Shown: positions 8,258 to 17,200 of the stretch, piece after piece
Layout of the letters: each line of letters begins with the position of its first letter
How positions within the stretch are numbered: position 1 is the first letter of the stretch
DNA from: Spirochaetaceae bacterium
GTDB taxonomy: Bacteria > Spirochaetota > Spirochaetia > DSM-2461
Reading direction: 5' to 3'
DNA length: 36,895 nucleotides
NCBI GenBank assembly: GCA_029210985.1
Contig: JARGFR010000011.1
Span: 1 to 36,895, forward strand
Translations under genes and position numbers: made by a program
Notes under the pieces: model-generated
Seen by the model: the letters and a program-made list of their open reading frames with translations, nothing else
Databases searched by the model: none
Told to the model about the DNA's origin: nothing

Positions 8258-8286
8258 TTGACCCATAGATCAAACACGCCTACTCT
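8258..8286 (+). promoter_or_regulatory. Promoter of the lrp-gcv operon, with a near-palindrome over the -35
   Basis: In the AT-rich 95-bp gap before the Lrp gene, TTGACC (8258-8263) and TACTCT (8281-8286) are spaced by 17 bp. Transcription would start at about the ATG at 8294, so the message would be leaderless, which fits the lack of any ribosome binding site. TTGA-N8-TCAA (8258-8273) forms a near-palindrome covering the -35 and could be the regulator's own operator. The assignment is inference from sequence. Confidence 0.4.
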
Positions 8287-8293
8287 TTAATCT

Positions 8294-8731
8294 ATGAAAG
8301 ACCCCAACATCGACCTATTTCGGGCGCTCAAAGACGGACGCCGCAAATTCCGCGAAGTCGCGCAGGATTTGGGATTGGCCGAGAACACGGTGAGGGCGAG
8401 ATATCGGAAGCTGAAAGAGTCGGGGGTTCTGGAAGTCACCGCCCTGGTGGATCCCGAAAAACTCGAATCCCACCAGACCGCTCTGGTGGGGATGAAAGTA
8501 AAATCGGCGGATCTGGTAAACGCCGGAAAGAGGATCGCTTCCCTGAAAGGCGTCGTCAATGTCCGGGTGGTGACCGGCCGATATGATTTGATGGTGGATG
8601 TGCTGCTCAAAGAGGGTTTCGGACTTCTGGAGTTTTTCACCCAAGAGGTGGCGAAGGTGGAAGATGTCCAGGATTTCGAAACCTTCGTCGTGTATAAATC
8701 CTTCGGGCATAAAGTCCCCTATGTCCTTTAG
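8294..8731 (+). CDS. Lrp/AsnC-family transcriptional regulator
   Basis: A 145-residue regulator with an N-terminal winged HTH (KDGRRKFREVAQDLGLAENTVRARYRKLKESGVLEVTALV, about residues 13-52, as pieces) and a C-terminal RAM/effector domain containing GRYDLMVDVLLK. These proteins form octamers and respond to amino acids. It sits 26 bp before gcvT on the same strand, so glycine or a related amino acid is a plausible effector and the gcv genes plus itself plausible targets. No Shine-Dalgarno sequence precedes the ATG; see the promoter entry for possible leaderless expression. Confidence 0.9.
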   Translation: MKDPNIDLFRALKDGRRKFREVAQDLGLAENTVRARYRKLKESGVLEVTALVDPEKLESHQTALVGMKVKSADLVNAGKRIASLKGVVNVRVVTGRYDLMVDVLLKEGFGLLEFFTQEVAKVEDVQDFETFVVYKSFGHKVPYVL

Positions 8732-8757
8732 CCGTGTCGGAGAGACGGGAGAACGCC

Positions 8758-9876
8758 ATGAGTGAGTTGAAAAGGACGCCGCTGCACGATTACTACGCCG
8801 GTCTGCCTGGAGTCAAATTGGTGGATTTCGGCGGTTGGGACATGCCGGTTCAGTTTCAAAACGGTATTCTCGCCGAGCACAAAGCGGTCCGTGAAGCCGC
8901 CGGAATCTTCGATGTTTCCCATATGGGAGAAGTGTCGATCAAGGGTCCGGACGCCGGTGCGTTCCTGGACTTTCTGGTGACAAACAGAATTGCCGGTGTC
9001 GAGACAGGCCGCTGCCTGTATACACCGATGTGTCGGGATGACGGCGGCTGCATCGACGATCTGTTGGTCTACGTGCTGGGAGAAGAGGACTATCTCCTGG
9101 TGGTGAATGCCGCCAACACGGAAAAGGATTTCACCTGGATCTCCAGAAAGCTTGCCGATTCGGATTTCCGCGCCCAGGCCGTCGATACGTCCTCACAGTG
9201 GGCCCTCCTAGCCCTTCAGGGCCCTGAATCGGAATCGATACTCACCGCTCTAGCGGATAATTTTATCCCCGGCGATCTGGAATACTACCATCATGCCGGA
9301 GTCGTGAAGGTTGCCGGATTCGATGCGCTGGTATCACGTACCGGCTACACCGGTGAAGACGGATTCGAGCTCTATTGCCGACCGGAGGACGCGGTCGGTC
9401 TGTGGCAAAGCATGGAAAATGCCGGCGCGGCTCCCTGCGGTTTGGGCGCCCGGGACGTCCTTCGCCTGGAAGCCAGACTCCCTCTCTACGGCCATGAGCT
9501 GAGGGACGACATCACGCCTCTGGAAGCAGGGTTGGGCATGTTCGTTAAAATCGATAAAGAAGCCTTCGTCGGCCGGGACATACTGGCGGCCCAAAAAGAA
9601 GAGGGAATCCCCCGACGGCTCTACGGGCTGGAAATGATCGATGCCGGTGTGCCTAGGGAAGGCTACCCCGTCTATCCCGTCGGTGTAGAGTCGTCATCCG
9701 CCGCGCAGCTGGGTTTTATCACAAGCGGCGGTCCCTCGCCGGTACGGGAAGGCTTTATAGCCCTGGCATCGCTGAAGAGGGGCGCCGTTTCAGTGGACGA
9801 CGAGGTTCTGGTGGTAATCCGCGGAAAGGCAAAGCGGGCAAAAATTGTGAAAGTCCCGTTCTACCGCCGGGCTTGA
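8758..9876 (+). CDS. gcvT: Glycine cleavage system aminomethyltransferase (T protein)
   Basis: A 372-residue tetrahydrofolate-dependent enzyme that takes the aminomethyl group from lipoyl-H protein and releases ammonia and methylene-THF. Strong family blocks include VDFGGWDMPVQF, AEHKAVREAAGIFDVSHMGEV and the C-terminal GCV_T domain with TSGGPSPV. Length is typical. I use ATG at 8758 because GGGAGA lies seven bases upstream; a GTG at 8734 is in frame but adds no conserved sequence. It is the second gene of the lrp-gcvT-gcvH-gcvPA-gcvPB unit. Confidence 0.97.
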   Translation: MSELKRTPLHDYYAGLPGVKLVDFGGWDMPVQFQNGILAEHKAVREAAGIFDVSHMGEVSIKGPDAGAFLDFLVTNRIAGVETGRCLYTPMCRDDGGCIDDLLVYVLGEEDYLLVVNAANTEKDFTWISRKLADSDFRAQAVDTSSQWALLALQGPESESILTALADNFIPGDLEYYHHAGVVKVAGFDALVSRTGYTGEDGFELYCRPEDAVGLWQSMENAGAAPCGLGARDVLRLEARLPLYGHELRDDITPLEAGLGMFVKIDKEAFVGRDILAAQKEEGIPRRLYGLEMIDAGVPREGYPVYPVGVESSSAAQLGFITSGGPSPVREGFIALASLKRGAVSVDDEVLVVIRGKAKRAKIVKVPFYRRA

Positions 9877-9940
9877 AGAGCCGCGCTTCGGGACGGATGA
9901 ATTTGTATAATGTGACCATAGTCGTCATGAAGGAGTGATT

Positions 9941-10324
9941 ATGAACGTTGAAGAGGGACTGAAGTACACCGAATCTCATGAATGGATCCGCGTCGAAGGA
10001 GACACGGCCCTCATAGGCATCACCGATTACGCCCAGGAATCCCTGGGAGACATCGTGTATGTCGAAGTTCCCGAAGCGGGAACGAAAGTGGCAAAGGGCG
10101 ATGAGGCGGTGAACATCGAATCGGTCAAAGTCGCCGAAGCCGTTTATGCACCGGTCACCGGAACGGTGAAGGAAGTCAACGAGGATCTGGAAGACGCTCC
10201 CGAGATGATCAATAAGGATGCCTACGGCACCTTCATCTACAGCATCACCATATCCGATCCGTCTGAGCTGGATTCTTATATGGACGCGGCGGCTTACAAA
10301 GCCTTCGTCGACGCTCAGGAATGA
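9941..10324 (+). CDS. gcvH: Glycine cleavage system H protein
   Basis: A 127-residue lipoyl carrier. The lipoylated lysine is Lys63 in NIESVKVAEAV, inside the usual flattened beta-barrel sequence (TALIGITDYAQESLGDIVYVEVP). It shuttles the aminomethyl group between P and T proteins and electrons to the L protein, which is not in this window. AAGGAG (9930-9935) fixes ATG 9941 as the start. A TATAAT at 9906-9911 in the 64-bp gap behind gcvT could be an internal -10, but no -35 matches it. Confidence 0.97.
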   Translation: MNVEEGLKYTESHEWIRVEGDTALIGITDYAQESLGDIVYVEVPEAGTKVAKGDEAVNIESVKVAEAVYAPVTGTVKEVNEDLEDAPEMINKDAYGTFIYSITISDPSELDSYMDAAAYKAFVDAQE

Positions 10325-10348
10325 TTTGACCCGGCAACAGAGGTGAGC

Positions 10349-11701
10349 ATGATTCCCTATATCCCGCATTCCCAGGCCGAAATTTCGGCGATGCTCGACA
10401 GGATCGGCGCCGCTTCGGTGGACGATCTGTTTGTCGACATACCTGAAGGGCTTCGGTTTTCCCGACCCATCGATCTTCCCGGATCCATGGCCGAGTCCGA
10501 TGTGATGAACCTCCTCGCCGCCTTGGCGAATGAAAATCGGACGAAGACCCTTTTCGCCGGGGGCGGTCAGTACGATCATGTCATCCCGTCGGTGGTGTCC
10601 CACCTCACCGGCCGCACCGAGTTCGTCACCGCCTACACACCCTACCAGCCGGAAATTTCTCAAGGAATACTCCAGGCCCTGTTCGAGTTCCAGTCCGCCA
10701 TCGCCGAAATCACCGGTCTGCCGGTTTCCAACGCATCGCTCTACGACGGTGCAACGGCCGCCGCCGAAGCCTGTGCCATGGTGCTGAACGCCAAAAGAAA
10801 ATCCCGCGTCGTGCTGACCGCCGGGACTCTTCACCCTTATACCAAAAGCGTTCTCGGAACCTATTTCGCCGACTTGGATGTGGAACTGGCGGAACTGCCG
10901 GAAACCTCCGGCAAGGTGGAACTCTCCACTCTCACCGCCGCACTGGAATCGGCAGGGGAAGAACTGGCGGGTGTTCTGGTCCAGACTCCCAACGTTTACG
11001 GTGCCTTGGAAGACCTGACCGGCTGGGCCGAGGCCGTTCATGCGGCAAACGGACGATTCATCGTGTCCGCCCACCCTCTTTCACTGGGCGCCCTGGCCTC
11101 GCCGGCCGAATGGGGAGCTGACATCGCCGTCGGCGACACCCAGCCCCTGGGACTCCCACCATATTTCGGCGGTCCTTCGGCGGGATATATCGCCTGCGGC
11201 AAGGATCTGGTACGCCGTATGCCGGGACGCATCGTCGGGGAAAGCGTGGATTCCGACGGTAAAAGGGCCTTTGTCCTGACCCTTCAGGCCCGGGAACAGC
11301 ATATCAAGCGCGAAAGAGCCACGAGCAACATCTGCTCCAACCAATCCCTGGCGGCAATCGCCAACGTCGTCTACCTCTCCGCCGTGGGTCCGACGGGCTT
11401 CGCACAGGTGTCCGAGCAGAACATTAGCGCCGCGGCTGAACTGAGACGGCGTCTCATCGATGATATCGGACTGACCGATTACGTCCCCGGACCGGTATTC
11501 AACGAGTTCACTCTGAAGATTCCCGCCGACAGAAAAAAATGGGATGACACCTTCGCCGGCTGCGGCATCGTTCCAGGCGTCTGGCTGTCCGACCTGGATA
11601 ATTCCTTTCCCGCCGATTTACTCTCCGTCGCCGTTACGGAAAAGCGAACCGGGACGGAACTCGACGCCTACATCGCATGTGCCCGGGAGGCCCTCTCATG
11701 A
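10349..11701 (+). CDS. gcvPA: Glycine dehydrogenase (decarboxylating) subunit 1
   Basis: A 450-residue N-terminal half of the split P protein, found in many anaerobes. It has the family start IPHSQAEISAMLDRIG, the block YTPYQPEISQGILQALFEFQ (in part) and the late YFGGPSAGYIACG region. It contributes structure to the PLP site; the Schiff-base lysine is on subunit 2. GAGG before ATG 10349 favours that start over GTG 10343. It overlaps gcvPB by ATGA at 11698-11701. Confidence 0.96.
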   Translation: MIPYIPHSQAEISAMLDRIGAASVDDLFVDIPEGLRFSRPIDLPGSMAESDVMNLLAALANENRTKTLFAGGGQYDHVIPSVVSHLTGRTEFVTAYTPYQPEISQGILQALFEFQSAIAEITGLPVSNASLYDGATAAAEACAMVLNAKRKSRVVLTAGTLHPYTKSVLGTYFADLDVELAELPETSGKVELSTLTAALESAGEELAGVLVQTPNVYGALEDLTGWAEAVHAANGRFIVSAHPLSLGALASPAEWGADIAVGDTQPLGLPPYFGGPSAGYIACGKDLVRRMPGRIVGESVDSDGKRAFVLTLQAREQHIKRERATSNICSNQSLAAIANVVYLSAVGPTGFAQVSEQNISAAAELRRRLIDDIGLTDYVPGPVFNEFTLKIPADRKKWDDTFAGCGIVPGVWLSDLDNSFPADLLSVAVTEKRTGTELDAYIACAREALS

Positions 11702-13182
11702 CCATAGATCCTGAAACCCGGACGCTGTTCGAATCATCACGGCCGGGAGCTCCCGGTTTTCGATTCCCCGAAGCGGATCGGCCGGACAAGCCCGAATCAA
11801 ACCCTGTCCCCGATACCCTGCGGCGAGGGTATCCGGCCGCTCTCCCGGAACACGGTGAAATCGAGACGGTCCGGCACTTCACCAAGCTCTCAAGGCGCAA
11901 TTACGGCGTCGACTTGGGCTTCTACCCTCTGGGCTCCTGTACGATGAAATACAATCCCAAGGTGAATGAGGATGCCGCTTCTCTCCAGGGTTTCACGGCA
12001 CTGCATCCCATGCAGTCCGACGAGGATGCGGCGGGAATCCTCCGCCTGTCGGGTGAGCTTCTCGAAGGACTCTGTGAGATTACGGGCATGGACGGAGGAA
12101 CACTGCAGCCCATGGCCGGAGCCCATGGCGAGTTCGTCGGCATGAAGCTGTTCAGAGCCGCGTTCCGAGCCCGAAACCAGATGAACCGCACCCGTCTGCT
12201 GGTCCCCGACAGTTCTCACGGAACCAATCCGGCCAGCGCCCACTTGGCCGGCTTCGATGTGGTGACTCTCACTTCCGGACCCGGCGGCCTCCTGGAGCCC
12301 GATGCACTGGACCCCTATCTTGACGATAATCTGGCCGGAATCATGCTGACCAATCCCAGCACCCTCGGTCTCTTTGAGACACGCATCAAGGAGGTGGCGG
12401 ATAAGGTTCACGGTGCCGGAGGACTGCTCTACTACGACGGTGCCAATCTGAATGCCGTCATGGGCCGGGTTCGCCCGGGCGATATGGGCTTCGATGTCAT
12501 GCATATCAATCTTCACAAAACATTCTCCACTCCTCACGGGGGCGGCGGACCCGGGGCCGGGCCGGTGCTGGTGAAGAAAGGACTTCTCCCCTACCTCCCC
12601 GTCCCGGTCCTGGTGAAAAAGAAGGACGGGAAATGGATGAGGGATTGGAACCGGAATCAAAGCATCGGCAAGGCATCGACATGGTTCGGGAATACAGGTG
12701 TTCTGGTTCGAGCCTTCACTTACATGAAGGCTATGGGCGGTGACGGGCTCAAAATGGTTTCCGACATGGCGGTACTCAACGCCAACTACCTCCTTTCATG
12801 CCTGAAGGAGATTTATACGGCCCCCTACCCCGGGCCCTGCAAACATGAGTTTGTTCTCTCGGCAAAATCCCTCAAAGACAACACCGGAGTGGCGGCCATG
12901 GATATCGCCAAAGGCCTCATCGAATACGGTATCCACCCCCCGACGGTCTATTTTCCCCTGATTGTTCCCGAGTGCCTGATGATAGAACCCACCGAAACCG
13001 AAACTAAAGAGTCTCTGGACCGGTTCGTCCAGGTGATGGGGGAACTCAGGGAACTCGCCGATCGCGACCCGGAGGCCCTGCATCATCTGCCGCGGAATAC
13101 CGTCGTAGGACGGGTGGATGAAGTCCGGGCGGCACGCCATCCGGTTCTCAGTCATATGATGATTGACGACAGGCCGGACTGA
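11698..13182 (+). CDS. gcvPB: Glycine dehydrogenase (decarboxylating) subunit 2
   Basis: A 494-residue catalytic half of the split P protein. The Schiff-base lysine is Lys274 in MHINLHKTFSTPHGGGGPG, with DSSHGTNPASAH and the glycine-rich loop as further family marks. It decarboxylates glycine and loads the aminomethyl group on GcvH. The split arrangement and translational coupling with gcvPA are normal. It ends 25 bp before the convergent AEC permease gene; I see no convincing terminator in that short gap. Confidence 0.97.
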   Translation: MTIDPETRTLFESSRPGAPGFRFPEADRPDKPESNPVPDTLRRGYPAALPEHGEIETVRHFTKLSRRNYGVDLGFYPLGSCTMKYNPKVNEDAASLQGFTALHPMQSDEDAAGILRLSGELLEGLCEITGMDGGTLQPMAGAHGEFVGMKLFRAAFRARNQMNRTRLLVPDSSHGTNPASAHLAGFDVVTLTSGPGGLLEPDALDPYLDDNLAGIMLTNPSTLGLFETRIKEVADKVHGAGGLLYYDGANLNAVMGRVRPGDMGFDVMHINLHKTFSTPHGGGGPGAGPVLVKKGLLPYLPVPVLVKKKDGKWMRDWNRNQSIGKASTWFGNTGVLVRAFTYMKAMGGDGLKMVSDMAVLNANYLLSCLKEIYTAPYPGPCKHEFVLSAKSLKDNTGVAAMDIAKGLIEYGIHPPTVYFPLIVPECLMIEPTETETKESLDRFVQVMGELRELADRDPEALHHLPRNTVVGRVDEVRAARHPVLSHMMIDDRPD

Positions 13183-13207
13183 TATCCGCCGACGGCGCCC
13201 TTGGAGG

Positions 13208-14119
13208 TCAGCCCAGAAAGAGCAGTGTCAAGGGAATGGTAAGGAGTGCAAGTAAAGTGGAAAGAGTCACCGCACCGGCGATGTAGCCCTCATCCAGATC
13301 CAGCATGTCACCCACGATGAGACTGTTGGCTCCCACCGGCATCAGAGACACGATGAGTACAACCCGCCGGCTCAATTCATCCAAACCGTCGACAAGAAGT
13401 AAGCTGAGCCAGGCCGCCGTAAAACCCAGAATCAATTTCAGAGGAAGGATAAACGACATCTCTCTCCATCGGGCCTTGAAAGAGATGGACAACCCCACTC
13501 CGAAAAGAATGAGGGGGGAAGCCATTCTGCCGAAAGCCGTCAAAGGCGTCATGACGGCACCCGGCATTGTGATATCGAAGAGAGAGACGACGATTCCGAA
13601 GATAAACGCCGTCAGAACCGGCACGGCGATTCTCATGGTTCTCAATGCGGAGGAAAGTCCGCCCTCCGAGCGTCGGACGATGAGCTGGGAGAGGAAGGTA
13701 TATACGATGGTGGACGGCCAGAGCAGGGTGGCGAACATGATGCTTCTGGCCAAACCCTGGGGACCCAGGCCGATATCGGAGACCGCCCAGCCGATGTATC
13801 CGATGTTGGAGAGCATGATGACCAGAACAACCTCCAGGCGTCGTTCCGTAAACATGGGAAGCCGGGATACTCCCAGCGCGGACAGCCAGAGGAACCCCAT
13901 CCACAGAGGAAGGGTGAGTGTGACAGGGAGAACCTGGGCAAGAAGGCTCGTATCCAAGGTGGCCATATTGGTAAACACCATCAGAGGAATCGCGACTTTC
14001 AGACAGAACTGTCTGATGGGATGGGCATAATCGACGGGAAAGTATCCTGTGGCTTGAGCCAGATAACCCAACATGATGGGAAGATAAATGGGAAGGAACA
14101 TCAGGACGGTTTCGCTCAT
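13208..14119 (-). CDS. AEC-family (auxin efflux carrier-like) permease
   Basis: A 303-residue inner-membrane protein with about ten hydrophobic helices. It begins LMFLPIYLPIMLGYLAQATGYFPV and contains LKVAIPLMVFTNMATLD and the C-terminal MPVGANSLIVGDMLDLDEGYIAGAV (in parts), as AEC transporters do. Bacterial members export or import small organic or amino acids; the substrate is not predictable here. The ATG at 14119 has no Shine-Dalgarno sequence. Instead a terminator-like hairpin and T-tract end 15 bases before it, which suggests control in the leader. It is convergent with gcvPB and divergent from the macroglobulin gene. Confidence 0.88.
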   Translation of the reverse strand: MSETVLMFLPIYLPIMLGYLAQATGYFPVDYAHPIRQFCLKVAIPLMVFTNMATLDTSLLAQVLPVTLTLPLWMGFLWLSALGVSRLPMFTERRLEVVLVIMLSNIGYIGWAVSDIGLGPQGLARSIMFATLLWPSTIVYTFLSQLIVRRSEGGLSSALRTMRIAVPVLTAFIFGIVVSLFDITMPGAVMTPLTAFGRMASPLILFGVGLSISFKARWREMSFILPLKLILGFTAAWLSLLLVDGLDELSRRVVLIVSLMPVGANSLIVGDMLDLDEGYIAGAVTLSTLLALLTIPLTLLFLG

Positions 14120-14134
14120 GTGGGGAGTCTAACG

Positions 14135-14163
14135 AAAAAAGCCGTCCTGTTCTGCAGGACCGC
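14135..14163 (-). terminator. Terminator-like hairpin in the AEC permease leader
   Basis: Read on the minus strand, GC-G-GTCCTG / CAGAA / CAGGAC-G-GC forms a stem with one mismatch, followed directly by TTTTTT (plus-strand A's 14135-14140). It lies 15 bases upstream of the permease ATG, so it is in that gene's 5' leader and not behind any gene. The 3' arm CAGGACGG can alternatively pair perfectly with CCGTCCTG inside the first codons of the permease (14102-14109), enclosing the start codon in a loop. Confidence 0.5.
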
Positions 14164-14244
14164 ACTTTTCCACAACCGTGTAATGGAACCCAATCCTACT
14201 CGGACGTATACTGAAGTGGAAAGATCCAGGGGGACGGATAATCC

Positions 14245-17200
14245 ATGAAGACCTATTTCATATCTGCTGCAGGCATCGCCGGGCTGGCTCTGTTCATCTT
14301 CGGGGCGTTCACTCTAATCCAATCGTGTGACGGTGACGCGGCACCGATCAGTTCGGAAATCGCCGGTGCTCTCACGTCCACGGATCTCGGAGCAAGGGAG
14401 GACGGGTACAGGTCTCTCCAATCGAGCCTCCTGAACGACGCCGGTTTATCGGCGGCGGCGGAGTTGATGAAGTTCGCGGAAAGACCGCGTTCGGTCCAAG
14501 GCGGTCTAATCAGAGAGTCCATCGATCTCTCGCCCGTCACCATACAGTACTATTCGGTGAACCCCGGGGAGGTACTGCCCGATCCCTCAATACCGACAGG
14601 CGATGCGGGAGAACTCCTGATCGTGGACTACGGCCCGGAAGGAGAGCTGCCCGCCGAGAACAGCCGTCCCGGCATTTACGTCATGTTCAACCAGCCCATG
14701 GTGCCCTTGGCCAGGCTGGGTGAACCGATCACCGAATCACCATGGCTGAAAATCGAACCGCCTGTCCCCGGAATCTACCGCTGGAATGGTACGAAGACAC
14801 TCTCCTTCCGACCTGATGCGCCTCTCATCGCGTCTCCCCGCTACCGACTGACCGTGCCGGATGAAGCCGAGTCGCTTTTCGGTGTGAGGCTCGGTGAGGA
14901 ATTCTCCTTCGACGTTTTCGGTGAGAAAGTGAAGATGGTGAATATGTTTCCCGGCAACGATGCCGATGCCGAAGTCGATGCGTATGACGTACCCACGGAT
15001 ATCGCCCGATTTATCACGTTGGAATTCAACCAGCCCGTCGATCCGGCAGTTGTGGCCGAAACATTGTCCGTAGAAATCGCCGGCCGAAAAACAGCCTTCA
15101 CTCCCGGTCGACCCGATTATCCCGATCGACTGGCCGACCGAACACAGAGGGGTGTGCTCCTGACACTGTCCGACGAACCGGCCGAGAACGCCCGGGTTGT
15201 CGTCACCCTGGGTGAAGGCGCACGGCCGCTTCCCGGATATCCGGCAACGGACCGGGATCAGACATGGAACTTCCGAACAATCCGGCCTTTCAGCGCCGAT
15301 GAGCTCAGCGCATATCCGGGCGGATTCCCCCGGGATAATCGACCCTCCCTCTACCCTGTTTATTTGAGATTCACGCATCCCCTGGACCAAACCGCCTCTT
15401 TGGATGATTTCAACATTCGTGTGAACGGCTCGCCGGTTCGTCCCGAAGATATACGTCTCTCATGGTCCACCCTGGCATTCTATCTTCCGGACATCCGTCC
15501 GGGAGACAGGGTCGATGTGGATGTTCCGGGGGGTCTCCTTGATGTTTACGGCCGTAAGAATCAAGCGGCAATTCTGTCGACGGAGATTCCCCGGCCCTCC
15601 CCGCTTCTGGATTTTCCCTCCCAGTACGACGGTCTGCGTCATCTCGAATCCGAGTTCAAGCCGTCTTTTGTCTGGACCTCCCGGAACATCACGGAGGGCC
15701 GCCTGGGCATCATGGGAACACCGACATTCTTCGACAAGCCCGACTTGTCGCCCAAAATTCAGGATTTGGATTTCTCCCGGACGCCCCGGGATCTCACGGT
15801 CTTCCACGAAGAGGACCTGACCCCGTTCCTCACACCCGAAGGGCATGGGACCGCCCGTATCCGTTACGAGATGCGCCAGGATCCCGAGCAGGTGGACCAG
15901 CGACGGCAGTGGAAGGAAGACGAGGTGGCCATCCAAGTGACGGATCTCGGGCTCTCGGTCCGCGTCGCCTACGATCGCATTCTGATCTGGGTGAATCGTC
16001 TCTCCAACGGATCGCCTGTGGCCGGATCCCGAGTCACCGCATTCAACAGGGCGGGAAGACGTTATGAAGCCTCCACGGATCAAGATGGTCTGGCCGTCAT
16101 TCACCTTCCGGATGGGGCATACCGCCGGGATTTCGCCGACGAGAATTGGGACGGCCGCCTCGCACTGTACATACGTGCCGAAAAGAACGGCGATCTGGCG
16201 GAAATGCGAATGCGCAATACGAACGAACCGTGGTCGTTCGGAGTCTACACCGTGCGGAATCCCGAGGACATCGAGGAACCCGTTCACCGCATCCATATGT
16301 TCACCGACCGTGGTCTCTACAAGGGCGGCGAGGAACTCGCCCTCCGGGGCATACACTGGATTCAGTCTCCCCAAGGATTCGAAAGTCGCCGTGGGCCGTA
16401 CGAAATAAGGATCGTCAATGATTTTTCCGGGCAGGAGGTGTGGACCTCCAATGGACGGACCAGCGAATCGGGCGGTTTCTCCCATCGACTGGTTCTTCCT
16501 GAGGATTTGGAGCCCGGGCCTTATTCCATCGTCTACGAGGGTACCGGTTTCTACGGATATGCGGGATTCCGTGTGGCGTCCTTCCGCCGGGCGGCATTTC
16601 AGGTGAACACCGAAGTCACCGGAGGTCCCTGGTTTCACGGGGACACTCTCGAGGCTGCGGTGAAAGCCGACTATCTGGCCGGCGGCGCTCTTCCGACGGC
16701 GGACTACCACTATTATTGGACCCGGAAGCCGGTCAATTATCGCCCGCCGGGAAATCAATGGCAGAATTGGAATTTCGGCACCACCGAATGGGCCGCCGAG
16801 CAGTCTCTCTCGTCGGGAGACGGAAATCTCTCAGGGGCCGGATCGGCCAGAATCAGCGAGGGTACCGTCGATCATGAAGTGACGGGAAAAGCCTATCGGT
16901 ACACCCTGGAAACAACGGTGGAGGACGTCGACAGACAGGTCGTCTCAAGCGTTGCATCGACGGTGGTCCATCCCGCCGAAGCCTACGTCGCCGCACGGTT
17001 CGACAGCGGGAATGCCGACGGGTGGTGGTCTCGATTCATACCGGTCGGCGATGAGGTTTCGGCCGTGGGACAGCTGGTCGGCGTCGACGGCGAGCCTCTC
17101 TCAACCGACGGATCCATCTCCATCGGACTGGTGAAAGGAGAATGGACATCGGCTCGGCAGCAGGGGCTTTACGGCCGCTTGAACACCCGATGGGAGTTTG

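Noticed and set aside
8199-8293. Glycine riboswitch before the gcv operon
   Set aside because: The gap is only 95 bp, AT-rich, and without tandem aptamer-like stems; a promoter with a regulator site explains it better.
9755-11074. A 439-codon minus-strand frame across gcvT, gcvH and gcvPA
   Set aside because: It runs antisense through three certain genes and has low-complexity G/R/H composition typical of a shadow.
13183-13207. Terminator between the convergent gcvPB and AEC genes
   Set aside because: CGCCG and CGGCG arms are separated by a single base, so no real hairpin can form, and there is no U-tract.
15460-16758. A 432-codon minus-strand frame inside the macroglobulin gene
   Set aside because: Antisense to conserved macroglobulin domains; no recognisable protein features.
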